From the NCBI GenBank assembly GCA_041309605.1, contig JBFYZH010000070.1:1-57547 (forward strand): DNA of 57,547 nt, read 5' to 3'. The DNA is from JALOPX01 sp041309605. GTDB lineage: Bacteria > Krumholzibacteriota > Krumholzibacteriia > Krumholzibacteriales > Krumholzibacteriaceae. Under the pieces are notes generated by a model. The model was given only the letters and a program-made list of their open reading frames with translations. It was not told where the DNA came from and made no database searches. Each line of letters begins with the position of its first letter. Position 1 is the first letter of the stretch. Below are positions 1 through 7,852 of the stretch, piece after piece. Both the position numbers and the translations under genes were made by a program.

Positions 1-423
1 CCTATTCTTATCATCCCATATTTTCGTATTAAGAAGTTACACACGGGATCTATTATTACATTGGCTGACTTTACAATTCCTCTTGCCGACTGCCATGAAC
101 GCATAAAGCGAGTGCTTACTGATCTTCAAACCATGCCACTCAATAGATCAATTGCAGTTGAAACCAACTCTCGTCTTGAGGAAAATATCACATCTCGCAC
201 CAAGGAATATGAAGACTTGTGCAGTATGATAGAACGTAGCAAAAAAGAATTGCAAGAATGCCAGGTTCTGATGAATTTATCCAAGGAGCAAAGAGATGCT
301 CTATTCGCAATCCTAAAAAAACAAAAATATGTAGATTATTTGGTTGGCTTTTTCTTGGGAGCATTAAGCTCTTTTTTGGTGACCTATTTCCCAAAATTGA
401 TTGCGCTTCTAGGGTTAAAATAA
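1..423 (+). CDS. partial cassette-type protein with C-terminal membrane helix
   Basis: The reading frame is open from base 1, with no convincing start codon inside the window (the TTG at 61 has no ribosome site), so this is the 3' part of a gene cut by the window edge. The visible part is rich in charged residues with a coiled-coil-like middle (around EENITSRTKEYEDL) and ends in one hydrophobic segment (YLVGFFLGALSSFLVTYF) close to the C-terminus, so it would be a tail-anchored or single-pass membrane protein. Base composition is clearly more AT-rich than the genes right of 24 kb, which suggests transfer. A partial attC-like site follows the stop codon. I do not recognise the family and assign no function. 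Confidence 0.6.
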   Translation, partial: PILIIPYFRIKKLHTGSIITLADFTIPLADCHERIKRVLTDLQTMPLNRSIAVETNSRLEENITSRTKEYEDLCSMIERSKKELQECQVLMNLSKEQRDALFAILKKQKYVDYLVGFFLGALSSFLVTYFPKLIALLGLK

Positions 424-436
424 ATGTCGTCTTATT

Positions 437-535
437 CTCCAACTTCGCAGTGCACCTGACAGTCCTCTCTGCGGCCTGCAGATGACCATAGTATTCGATC
501 AGCACTAACAGTGTCAGCGGACGGTTAAAACCGGC
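437..535 (+). repeat. partial attC-like site (cassette boundary)
   Basis: Directly after the stop codon, the sequence around GTGCACCTGACAGTCC and GCGGCCTGCAG closely matches the clean site at 19085-19149 (GCGCACCTGACAGTCC, GCGGCCCGCAG). The matching right end (GCGGACGGTTAAAA compared with GCGGACGTTAAG) lies about 30 bases further on, as if something had been inserted in the right arm. I read it as a damaged attC site; the right core box is imperfect. Confidence 0.4.
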
Positions 536-723
536 CATTTCGACCGCCGGAATCTGGGAGGAAGAAACATCTCTTCTTCCGGCGCCTCCCGAGCGAAAAT
601 TCGGGCGGCGTAGCGAGTGTGAACCGTTTAAACTTAAGATCGAGACCAAGATCGAGCAGGAACTTTCCGCTGTTCTATCTGGAAGGATCTTGTATCCGAG
701 AATCAGTTCCAAGGATCATATGC

Positions 724-1128
724 CACTTATGCAACAACGAGTTGTTTGATCTGCAGGCGCTTACGAAGCTCGTGCTGGACGCGGCGCTCGGGCGCCCTCT
801 TCCCAAGCTGCACCCCCCGGCCACCATCGCGGCGCTACGGACTCTGGCCGGGAGCGGGATCGAGCCGGCGGTCGCCAGGTGGGACTCGCTGAAAAGCGCG
901 AGCCCGGGCGGCTACGACTTTTCGCCAGACTACATGCTCTTTATCGGGAAGTCCTTTCTGAATACGGGAAGCAGCCGGGAGGCGGAGCTTTTCGCCGGGC
1001 TGTTTGGAAGAATCATGTTTGCCGGGGTCGTTGCCGAGGTTGCCGCCGACCTACGCACTTTCCTCAAGGAGAACCCCGGAAACGAAAACGCAAAGATCAT
1101 GCTCGGGATCCTGGCGGGGGAGGGATAA
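724..1128 (+). pseudogene. serine hydrolase (beta-lactamase fold) 3' relic, copy 1
   Basis: The frame encodes only the C-terminal end of a class C beta-lactamase-like serine hydrolase. It starts at a CNNE motif and continues through DLQALTKLVLDAALG into a helical, TPR-like tail (FLKENPGNENAKIMLGILAG). The N-terminal catalytic part with SxxK and YxN is missing. The same tail occurs in copies at 5068, 16690 and 21945, each truncated at a different point. An open frame extends upstream to 619, but that part is unlike any copy, so I treat this as a remnant and not a gene. It is the most complete copy of the tail, with the segment around AVARWDSLKSASP that copies 2 and 3 lack. Confidence 0.65.
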
Positions 1129-1400
1129 TCTCCCTCGGTGCTTACCTGAAGGATTACCTTCCCTGCTGCTCTCCGACTCAGGCTGTGGCTGCGGGAGCCC
1201 TGGATTATATGGAATATTTGCTTGAGTAGATCGGGTGTTTCCGGGAATCGGAATATTATTTCGATTGACAAAACCGGGTCGGACGTGGTGATAATCGATC
1301 CGTTGGACTCAATTATTACTATCACAACGAGGTAGAGGAAACGGCAAGGAGATCTGGAATCTTCCGGACCGAATTCAGGGAATATTCTCTATTAGGGCGA
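1129..1400 (+). repeat. shared 3' flank of the serine-hydrolase relic, copy 1
   Basis: This flank is alignable by eye with 5397-5625 and 16825-17075. Shared blocks include GTTTCCGGG, TTGACAAAACC, CGTTGGACTC and ATCTTCCGG. Copy 1 is the most diverged and has extra sequence at 1140-1220. A TTGACA sits at 1265-1270, but no good -10 box lies at the standard spacing in this copy. Confidence 0.55.
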
Positions 1401-1465
1401 GAGTTCGCAGTGTATTGCCGAAGGGATCTAAGAGAGTATTTGGCACTTTACTCATTGGTTCGGGC

Positions 1466-1552
1466 TAAAAAATTATTGCAGTGATATTGGATACGTTTCA
1501 GAGCTTTCGGTGATATCCAATATTCCAAGTCGGCGCACATTATGTTAGGTGC
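1466..1552 (+). repeat. attC-like site with AT-rich palindrome
   Basis: The site begins near GGGCTAAAA and ends in ATGTTAGGTGCC, which fits the GTTRRRY right core of attC. Between them is an inverted repeat ATATTGGATA / TATCCAATAT. The same arrangement recurs at 17156-17240, where the right end is ACGTTGGGC. In both places a cassette-like gene starts soon after the site. The stem is of an unusual type compared with the GC-rich sites at 18130 and 19085. Confidence 0.45.
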
Positions 1553-1561
1553 CTATTTAAC

Positions 1562-1771
1562 ATGGAGGGGGTCATAGATTGTCCACATTGTAACGGAAGA
1601 GGTTACAACAGTGATGTGACTACCACTGGAACTGAAACTTGTATTACCTTTGATGGATCAGGAAAAGTGTACTCTTGTAGTAAATGTGATGGCAGTGGTG
1701 AAGTTCTTCATGTGAGTACTGTATACAAGGAAACTTGCCCTGATTGTGAAGGAAGCGGCTGGGTGACATAA
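1562..1771 (+). CDS. small DnaJ-type zinc-finger protein
   Basis: A 69-residue protein made almost entirely of DnaJ cysteine-rich repeats: CPHCNGRG at 7-14, CSKCDGSG at 39-46 and CPDCEGSG at 59-66. A fourth, decayed motif CITFDGSG at 27-34 has lost its second cysteine. In DnaJ four such repeats bind two zinc ions and contact unfolded substrates; here no J-domain is present, so chaperone activity is uncertain and a simple zinc-binding or redox role is possible. The ATG lies 10 bases after an attC-like right core and has no Shine-Dalgarno sequence, as often seen for the first codon of an integron cassette. The dense motif pattern makes the coding call firm; the function is not. Confidence 0.75.
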   Translation: MEGVIDCPHCNGRGYNSDVTTTGTETCITFDGSGKVYSCSKCDGSGEVLHVSTVYKETCPDCEGSGWVT

Positions 1772-1789
1772 GAAGAAATAGTACAAAGC

Positions 1790-1893
1790 GATCATTTTCA
1801 TGTGTCGAAGGCTTCGCTGTCGCGGCCCCTGTTAAAGCAGGATCGGCGCCAGAGAAGCTCGCGGCTTAATCGAACGTTAACTGCCAAAATGGA
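1790..1893 (+). repeat. possible degenerate attC site
   Basis: The spacer between two cassette-like genes ends in CGAACGTTAACTGCC, which resembles an attC right core, and contains short inverted blocks (GGCCCCTG, GCAGG, GGCGCC). No convincing left box is visible, so this is a weak call based mainly on position. Confidence 0.3.
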
Positions 1894-1904
1894 GGAGGAG
1901 AATT

Positions 1905-2330
1905 ATGATGGTAATAAAACCGTTGAGCGTTTTACTTTTATCAATCGGGCTGTCGGGATGTTGTCTGCAAAGTGTAAGACTGAAACCCCAACTCGATGCC
2001 ATCAACTTGGCAACTGCCAAGGTGGGATCATTTAGCGCCGAAACAGAGTTCAAGTTTAAGGAATGTTGCCCGAGTAAAGAACAAGAAAAAATTGCACTAT
2101 CAATTCAGATGAAAATGACAGTTCTGTACGAAAAACTTCTAAATGACGAAATCTCCTTAGAAGAATATAACAAGAAAGTACAAGGTGCCGCAGATGCGAT
2201 AGGCAGGGTGGTTCTTGCATGCGCTTCAATGAATAAACCAGTATCAATGAACAAGTCGGGCCTTGATGATCCAATGATGAGTTGGGATAAAGCATGGGAG
2301 AATCTTAAGCAGGTTGATGAAAAACTATAG
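1905..2330 (+). CDS. small lipoprotein of unknown function
   Basis: The protein has 141 residues with a basic and hydrophobic start and a lipobox LSGC, giving a lipidated cysteine at residue 19. The mature part is mostly helical and charged (KECCPSKEQEKIALSIQMKM and following), with a conserved-looking NKKVQGAADAIG stretch, and no recognised domain. The start is supported by a strong GGAGGAGG ribosome site; ATG codons at 1905 and 1908 are both possible. It lies between two attC-like sites and reads in the same direction as the other cassette genes. The AT-rich composition suggests it came in from elsewhere. Confidence 0.75.
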   Translation: MMVIKPLSVLLLSIGLSGCCLQSVRLKPQLDAINLATAKVGSFSAETEFKFKECCPSKEQEKIALSIQMKMTVLYEKLLNDEISLEEYNKKVQGAADAIGRVVLACASMNKPVSMNKSGLDDPMMSWDKAWENLKQVDEKL

Positions 2331-2344
2331 CTTGAGTGGACACG

Positions 2345-2404
2345 GAGAGCTCGGCGGATTTTCGAAAATGTTCCCCGGCAAGCCACTCCGCCTGACGTTG
2401 GACG
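2345..2404 (+). repeat. attC-like site
   Basis: An outer stem GGCGGA (2353-2358) / TCCGCC (2387-2392) encloses a perfect small palindrome ATTTTCGAAAAT (2358-2369), and the site ends in the attC-type right core GTTGGAC (2397-2403). It sits exactly between the stop of the lipoprotein gene and the ribosome site of the next gene. The left core box is not clear. Confidence 0.45.
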
Positions 2405-2426
2405 GTTCTCTAGAAAGGAGAGAATC

Positions 2427-3962
2427 ATGTCAAGAGCGTATCTCATGTTCCGAGCGATGATCTTTGGCGTAATTCTGATCACCCTCCATTCCGTTGTCGT
2501 GTTCGCGCAATTCCAGAGAATGGCCATTCCCGTTGGATCCTACTCGATTCCGGCCCAAGGAATATCGCGTCTTCCAGCTTACTGCATGGATTATACTCGC
2601 GAGGCGCCTCGTCCTGGAATGTCGTACGGGCACGTGCTCAGAGGAGGATCGACTACACGTATCCGCGTGGGAAACGATGTCCTGACCATCGAAGAAGGCG
2701 TGAAACGAGGACTTGTTGCTTTTGAGGGCAGCGAGATTACATTGGATAACCTTATTGATGGCCTGTGCAATCCGACATACCGTGCACGATTGTCAGAAGA
2801 GATTCTGGCTCAGACTGAGACGTTCGTACAGCTCTGGGATGCCGCATCAGAGGAAGAACGCAACCAACTTCGGGAGATGTTTACGCCAATGATCCAGGAT
2901 CAGGAAGGGGGGGATTATACATCCCTCTCCGTCCGAAGCCTCACTGATCAGCCGGTAATACTTGAGGTTGGAGAGACTATTGTCGTCGGTGCCGAAGCGG
3001 AATCCACATCTGACCTTCCCGACAGACTCATTCCGGGCTCTGAAAACCCCCAGGAAGATTACTGGTACGACCGTAACCTGCTGCATCAAAGAGACTTGCA
3101 GGAACTCGGCTACTACTCGGGTCCGATTGATGGGGATTTTGGGCCTAAGAGCCGGGAGGCCCTTCGGTCCTTTCAGGACGCTTTCCATGTCGACGAAAAA
3201 GATGGTATCGGTCCCTGTACCCAAGCAGAGCTCGATGCCGCTCTTACACGGACTCGTACCCTGCGCAAGACAAACGAAGGGACCGGGCGCGATGCGGTGG
3301 CGTTCCGCTTGGAACGATACCCCGAAACTGATCCCGATATGCTGTTTGTGCTCTTCGACGAGGGTGGCCGTCCGGCTGCCCGTACGAACGACGTTGGTGA
3401 ACTGCTCCAGGTGCTCAAGGACAACCCGCACGTTCGTAATGTCAGCTCGATCTACCTCGATGCTCCTGGGTTTACTGAAGCAGAGCTTGCTGGACTCCGC
3501 ACGTCCCTGTCTATTCGCCAAGGGTCAGTCGCTAATGATCTTCGCGTGCGCCCGTTGCACCGCGCCGATGTCCCGGAGGCTTCCCAGACACCGTTCTTTG
3601 ATCGCGGTGTCGAGCTTGTTCGGATCTCTGAGATCACTGAGGCAATCGATCGTCCGGGTTTCAACAAGGCGGAGATCGTTATTACAGGACTGCAGGGTCA
3701 GAATCGACTGCGGGTTTTTGCCCGAGTCCGCGTTGTCCTCCAGCGATTCCTAGGGCGTATTTCGAGTCTATTTACTACGTCGGACCGCATAGAACTATCT
3801 CCTTCAGAGCTCATTCATGACACAATCCGCAGCATCAGGCAACATCATCCCGAATTGAGGGATGAAGACCTCCAAATCGAATTCGAAGATCAGTTCGGTG
3901 TGATTCAGATCGTCGGTAACCTGCGCCAGCTGGATCGCCGCCAGGAGGCATATATTGGATAA
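2427..3962 (+). CDS. exported peptidoglycan-binding protein of a three-gene cassette
   Basis: The protein has 511 residues with a signal peptide (hydrophobic core up to about residue 26, likely cut after VVVFA). Near residues 215-270 is a PG_binding_1-type domain (LQELGYYSGPIDGDFGPKS followed by ALRSFQ), which in other proteins binds the cell wall. The regions before and after it are not recognised; the last 200 residues contain two alpha/beta-like segments. A good ribosome site (AAAGGAGAG) precedes the ATG. The 3' end overlaps the next gene by 8 bases and carries that gene's ribosome site, so the two are translationally coupled. I infer an envelope-sensing or wall-anchored partner for the two following proteins. 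Confidence 0.8.
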   Translation: MSRAYLMFRAMIFGVILITLHSVVVFAQFQRMAIPVGSYSIPAQGISRLPAYCMDYTREAPRPGMSYGHVLRGGSTTRIRVGNDVLTIEEGVKRGLVAFEGSEITLDNLIDGLCNPTYRARLSEEILAQTETFVQLWDAASEEERNQLREMFTPMIQDQEGGDYTSLSVRSLTDQPVILEVGETIVVGAEAESTSDLPDRLIPGSENPQEDYWYDRNLLHQRDLQELGYYSGPIDGDFGPKSREALRSFQDAFHVDEKDGIGPCTQAELDAALTRTRTLRKTNEGTGRDAVAFRLERYPETDPDMLFVLFDEGGRPAARTNDVGELLQVLKDNPHVRNVSSIYLDAPGFTEAELAGLRTSLSIRQGSVANDLRVRPLHRADVPEASQTPFFDRGVELVRISEITEAIDRPGFNKAEIVITGLQGQNRLRVFARVRVVLQRFLGRISSLFTTSDRIELSPSELIHDTIRSIRQHHPELRDEDLQIEFEDQFGVIQIVGNLRQLDRRQEAYIG

Positions 3963-4548
3963 AGAAGTGGTCAAACCCGCCAACTGCGTGCTTGCAATCG
4001 CGATTCCCACCACTGAGTTGGAATTCCGCAGTGCACTCAATCGACCAGTGCCAGGGGACTTCGCATCTCGGAATCCGGCTTGGGCAAAGTACCGCCATGA
4101 CATCGTCGAGCCTTTTCTAGAAGCGGAGTCGTCGTATCGCGCCTGCGGCGTGCAAGTGATAACGAACACAAACTTCTCGAAGTTCGGCGATGCAATACGA
4201 AGTCATGCACAGGTAGTGACTCTGTTCGCCCATTGGATTGGTGATGCCGTGGAGTTTGCAGACGGACCTCGCAAAAGTGAAGAAATCGTCGAGTTGATCG
4301 ACGTGGAACGGGAAGGTGTGTTGGATCTCTGCGTCTGTCATCCTGAACGACTTGTAAGAAGCGTGAAACAACATTCACGTCTCACAACGGTGCGTTACTC
4401 GCTGTGCGAGGCAAAAGTCGATCTCTGGTTTGGATTTTACCGCGTTCTCTATGCAACACTCCTTCAATACGATATCGATTTCGCAACAGCGATTGAAAGA
4501 ACTGTTGGGACATTCCGGACAGCCTTGAAAAGTCGGAGGAATCTATAG
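3955..4548 (+). CDS. CHAT/caspase-like putative cysteine protease
   Basis: A cytoplasmic protein of 197 residues. The pattern VVTLFAHW (His93), then ADG, then VLDLCVC (Cys126 or Cys128), followed by a helix-rich end (WFGFYRVLYATLL and the ATAIERTVGTF stretch), matches the layout of CHAT proteases, where a His after a beta-strand and a Cys about 35 residues later form the dyad. This is a pattern match by eye, not a profile hit. The start is the TTG at 3955, preceded by an AGGAGG inside the upstream gene; no ATG fits as well. The stop overlaps the next start by one base (TAGTG). CHAT proteins often act in bacterial immunity or programmed death by cleaving partner proteins. Confidence 0.6.
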   Translation: MDKEVVKPANCVLAIAIPTTELEFRSALNRPVPGDFASRNPAWAKYRHDIVEPFLEAESSYRACGVQVITNTNFSKFGDAIRSHAQVVTLFAHWIGDAVEFADGPRKSEEIVELIDVEREGVLDLCVCHPERLVRSVKQHSRLTTVRYSLCEAKVDLWFGFYRVLYATLLQYDIDFATAIERTVGTFRTALKSRRNL

Positions 4549-4976
4549 TGAAAACTACCCGATCTCTAGTTCGTGAGTTCCTGAAGGATGTGGGGGCGAT
4601 GGAAGCCCCAATACTGGGACCGAAACAGGTGACTATACTGCCTAAAAAAGAGAGACTGGAACGGTTTCGGGCGAATCTGGAGCATCTTGCCAAACGAAAC
4701 CGCAGGCTAAGCATGCTCATGCTTATATTGCATATTCTAGTTGTCTGCCTAGTTGGCGTCAGTCTCCTTGTCGTCAGAGGAGGCCAGACACTCGGCGTAG
4801 TAGCGATGGGAGGTGGAACTGCTCTTATCCTCGGTCTTCTTGGCGGACTCCGTGCAATGTGGCGAGAAGCGTCGACCCAGGATCTCCTGCTTACCGTTAT
4901 CCCATCACTACAACCGGCAGAGATCCTTCACCTGCTCGAAGGAATTCATTATGGAAAGAACGCCCGGAAAGGATGA
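4548..4976 (+). CDS. two-helix membrane protein, possible effector of the CHAT cassette
   Basis: The protein has 142 residues and starts at a GTG that overlaps the upstream stop codon. Residues 1-50 are charged and probably coiled-coil; two membrane helices follow at about 54-76 and 82-104, and a short C-terminal helix ends the protein. Layouts with a small soluble N-part and a two-helix membrane part are known for TRADD-N-associated and other pore-type effectors in bacterial conflict systems, but I cannot show homology here. With a protease gene and an exported wall-binding gene in the same coupled unit, a membrane effector or membrane anchor role is a reasonable inference. Confidence 0.65.
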   Translation: MKTTRSLVREFLKDVGAMEAPILGPKQVTILPKKERLERFRANLEHLAKRNRRLSMLMLILHILVVCLVGVSLLVVRGGQTLGVVAMGGGTALILGLLGGLRAMWREASTQDLLLTVIPSLQPAEILHLLEGIHYGKNARKG

Positions 4977-5000
4977 GTTTCTTAAATGCGCGGCTTATGA

Positions 5001-5030
5001 CGCCAACTATTCGGTTCGCTGTACTAAAGA
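5001..5030 (+). repeat. left half of an attC-like site
   Basis: Just after the three-gene cassette the sequence GACGCCAACTATTCGG resembles an attC left box, but no matching right core follows. Instead serine-hydrolase relic copy 2 begins about 40 bases further on. The same order, damaged attC then relic, is seen at 437-724. Confidence 0.3.
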
Positions 5031-5067
5031 CTGATATATTGATAAGTCGAATGTATAAAATTTCTAT

Positions 5068-5396
5068 GGTATCGGGCCAATACCTGGGCCGTCGGAACAT
5101 GCGACGGCGAGAGGATCGTCGGGCACAGCGGAGGCGACAGGGGTTTCAGGTCGAACCTCATCCTCGTCCCGGATAGATCGGTGGCCGTCGCGATCCTCTG
5201 CAACAACGAGTCGTTCGACCTGCAGGCGCTTACGCAGCTTGTGCTGGACGCGGCGCTCGGGCGCCCTCTTCCCGGGCTGCATCCACCCACCGCCGTCGTT
5301 GCCGAGGCTGCCGCCGACCTTCGCACGTTCCTCAAGGAGAACCCCGGAAACGAAAACGCGAAGATCATGCTCGGGATCCTGGCGAGGGAAGAGTGA
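5068..5396 (+). pseudogene. serine hydrolase (beta-lactamase fold) 3' relic, copy 2
   Basis: The frame has no ATG start but reads through a typical C-terminal block of the class C beta-lactamase/serine hydrolase family: DGERIVGHSGGDRGF, SNLILVPDRSVAVAIL, then CNNESFDLQALTQ, and the tail ending FLKENPGNENAKIMLGIL. The HSGG motif and the VPDRS strand identify the family. The N-terminal two thirds with the nucleophile are absent. Compared with copy 1, about 75 residues in the middle of the tail are deleted (ALGRPLPGLHPP joins directly to VVAEAAADLR). It cannot be a functional enzyme. Confidence 0.7.
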
Positions 5397-5625
5397 CCTT
5401 CCCCCCCAGCCTGATCGATCGGCAGGTCAACCGCCGGGATCGCGCATGGATGTGGCGTCTGGAATCCGGGGTTTCCGGGGGCCGTAATAGTCGGGCGTTT
5501 GACAAAACCAAAGTAAGTATGATAAATATTGCTTCGTTGGACTCGTTCATCGCTATCACTATGATCTAACGGGGGCGGCAAGGGTTTTGGGATCTTCCGG
5601 GCCGGATTCGGGATAGTTTTTATCA
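5397..5625 (+). repeat. shared 3' flank of the relic, copy 2, with promoter-like boxes
   Basis: The flank is closely similar to 16825-17075, including CCTGATCGATCGGCAG, TCAACCGCC, GCATGGATG, TTTCCGGGGGCCG and CGTTGGACTCGTTCATC. It contains TTGACA (5499-5504), 17 bases, then ATAAAT (5522-5527), conserved in copy 3. This would read rightward into the lipoprotein gene at 5646. Confidence 0.6.
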
Positions 5626-5645
5626 AGAAGATGTGGGGCGAACAA

Positions 5646-6917
5646 ATGATTGAGTCAATAGAGAATAAAAAGAAGTTGCTGACGTTGGTCTTTATCGTCG
5701 TAATGGCTGGCTATCTGCTTGTTGGATGCGAAAACGACCGGGAGCGCTCAAGGTCCGCGCTGGTAAGAAACTACCTTGGACAGAATTGGAATTTCGGCGA
5801 GAGCCTTGAGAGTTACCCGATTCCAGCAACCGGTGGACTATTATGGTCTCATACGATGGATCCATCACAGGCAGGAGCAATAGCCGGCGCACTTGGCTTG
5901 GAATGGCCTTTGCCATTAAGTGATTTTAACGGGCCCAAGGAAAAATCGTTCGCCTGGGCATATTGTTCCTGGAACTGGCGGTATTGTCTTTTAGCCTTAA
6001 CCGGCCATGATTCACAAGGAGGACAGCCTACCCGCTTTTGTCTTATGGATACTACGGGGCATGTGGGATGGACGCGTGATCTTGCTTCCTCACAACATCC
6101 TGTTATCTCGGACTTGGGTACCGTCGCCTTGTTTGCGATGACCCGGTATCCTGTTGAGAGACAATTGAATGAGCTCGGGCTTGAAATCGCCCTGCCGGGC
6201 TCAAAGCAATGGGCGGACACAACATACAGAAGAGAATACAATAGGGCGTCTCGTCTTGCATTCGGGCGTGATTCATTAATCACGACTTTCGTAGACACTG
6301 AAGGAGAAATTCTTGGAAGTTGGGCATGTCCCCGCTCGGAACTCATCACGTCCATGGAAAATCACGCCAGTCTTGGCGTCTTCGCGTTTATGCCTGACTC
6401 GGAGAGGCTCTTCATGTTGACGAATCCCCGAAAGAAAGCCCCATGGGATGCTGATACCGCTCGTCAGTATATACGTTGTTTGCGAACGGATGGTAGCGTT
6501 GCGTGGCAATACGATCTGGGCGAGTCTTCGGCTGGCGAGCTGGCTTATCCGGGTAATCACCGCGTGATTGCTTTCGGGACGCGGAAAGTTGATGATCGAT
6601 TGCTATCATCGGAATCTCGATTGTACGACAATGAACTTTTTCTTTTTAATATGGATGGTGACATAATTAGTCATATCGAGCGTAGATGTCCTGAAGAGAT
6701 AGACCACCTCTGGTTGGTTACGCAAAGTCCGTATTACTTGTATTTCCTCTCCAACAATGTTGAAGTTCTGGATCTTCAATCTGGAGGAATACTGACTCAG
6801 GTGCCTCTTCGCCCGCTTTATGACAAACTTTCAAAGGGTCGAAATAGGTGCGCCGAACGGTTCATACGCAGACAGCTTGGACTCAGCCTGCGCGATACCA
6901 TACCGCCACTGGAATGA
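5646..6917 (+). CDS. large lipoprotein, probably propeller-like
   Basis: The protein has 423 residues from the ATG at 5646; a start at 5631 is also open. After a hydrophobic stretch the lipobox LVGC predicts a lipid-anchored envelope protein. The mature part has repeated short strand motifs with Trp and Gly (for example VAWQYDLGES, ILGSWACP, LLWSHTMD), which suggest a PQQ/WD-like beta-propeller, but I do not see a clear repeat register. It lies directly behind the conserved relic flank, whose TTGACA/ATAAAT boxes sit about 120 bases upstream. No recognised catalytic motif. Confidence 0.75.
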   Translation: MIESIENKKKLLTLVFIVVMAGYLLVGCENDRERSRSALVRNYLGQNWNFGESLESYPIPATGGLLWSHTMDPSQAGAIAGALGLEWPLPLSDFNGPKEKSFAWAYCSWNWRYCLLALTGHDSQGGQPTRFCLMDTTGHVGWTRDLASSQHPVISDLGTVALFAMTRYPVERQLNELGLEIALPGSKQWADTTYRREYNRASRLAFGRDSLITTFVDTEGEILGSWACPRSELITSMENHASLGVFAFMPDSERLFMLTNPRKKAPWDADTARQYIRCLRTDGSVAWQYDLGESSAGELAYPGNHRVIAFGTRKVDDRLLSSESRLYDNELFLFNMDGDIISHIERRCPEEIDHLWLVTQSPYYLYFLSNNVEVLDLQSGGILTQVPLRPLYDKLSKGRNRCAERFIRRQLGLSLRDTIPPLE

Positions 6918-6952
6918 TTATGAATGTCCTTTGCTGGGATTGCGGTTGCGAG

Positions 6953-7010
6953 ATTCTGCCACGGCTTGTGGCAGAATTGGACGACCAAAGCTTACCACAG
7001 CTTGTGGCAG
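6953..7010 (+). terminator. tandem hairpins after the lipoprotein gene
   Basis: A perfect 10-base-pair hairpin (ATTCTGCCAC, loop GGCTT, GTGGCAGAAT; 6953-6977) is followed by a second copy of its right side within a smaller hairpin (CCACA, loop GCT, TGTGG; 6995-7007). No run of T follows, so termination would not be a textbook intrinsic one; it could also stabilise the mRNA end. Confidence 0.45.
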
Positions 7011-7206
7011 AAATACCGTGGGTGTGTCAGCGGACAATTCAATCCTGACTGCCTCGGGTCGATTCAAAATCGTCCAACAATCCTATCCCCTTCTTGGTCT
7101 TCCCTCCATGTATCGATTTAATGTATAATGCGCAGCCAGGGATGAAGCGATGCAGAACAATCTCATCGCTCCGGTGGACGATGAGCACCAACGAAAAGAT
7201 ATGAGG

Positions 7207-7851
7207 ATGAACCGTTTTACTATAATCGCCATTGCCGTGTTGCTGGTAATTCCCCCGGATGAAGCGAATTCGCAAGTGCGGGCGGGTGGTGTGGGATTCG
7301 GGATCGGAAGCTACCATTGTATCGATGCGGCAACATCGCCATTGAGCGAACAACCCTGGGAATTCGTAGTAGACCGAAATCCGACCTATGGCATCGAGTT
7401 ATATTTTCAGAACATTCTGGACGCAGAGGCAAGATATCGGACCGGGATAAAATTTTTCCATCATACTGCAACCGCAAATCCTCGTTATCCCGATGAGGTC
7501 AACGTTGCAATGCGGAAAGGCATAAAATACCAACTCATGTGCTTTCTAGCCAGTTGCCAGTACAAGATGTGCGGCGGTGCTTCGATGCCCTTATTGATTG
7601 ATATGTCGGCAGGGGTAGCCTATCGAATTGATAATACCCAAAGCGACTCTCACACCTTCGGATTCCATTACGGAAACGGATACCATGGAGGAATCGTCAT
7701 TGAGCCGGGCATCGTCATCATCCCCAGGCTCGGGGATCACTTAGGCCTTGAGTTTAGTGTTCATACAATGTTGTTCAGCATGGCAAAGGAGGACATGTAT
7801 CCCTTCTCTTCGGGAGTGCACGTGCAGATTTCATTGCTGTTTGAACCCTAA
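7207..7851 (+). CDS. exported beta-barrel-like protein
   Basis: The protein has about 214 residues, starting at the ATG at 7207 behind a short GAGG; an upstream frame to 7150 is open but lacks a signal. The N-terminal segment IIAIAVLLVIPP is a signal peptide, cut near ANSQ. The mature part alternates short amphipathic strands with Gly/Tyr turns (GGVGFGIGSYHC, GFHYGNGYHGG, LGLEFSVHTMLF) and ends in an aromatic/hydrophobic strand, as in small outer-membrane barrels. Four cysteines cluster at LMCFLASCQYKMCGG. No family recognised. Confidence 0.65.
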   Translation: MNRFTIIAIAVLLVIPPDEANSQVRAGGVGFGIGSYHCIDAATSPLSEQPWEFVVDRNPTYGIELYFQNILDAEARYRTGIKFFHHTATANPRYPDEVNVAMRKGIKYQLMCFLASCQYKMCGGASMPLLIDMSAGVAYRIDNTQSDSHTFGFHYGNGYHGGIVIEPGIVIIPRLGDHLGLEFSVHTMLFSMAKEDMYPFSSGVHVQISLLFEP

Positions 7852-7852
7852 C

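Noticed and set aside
619..1128. A 169-codon frame as an intact gene
   Set aside because: The last 130 residues match the shared serine-hydrolase tail found truncated elsewhere, and the beginning matches nothing; it is a relic.
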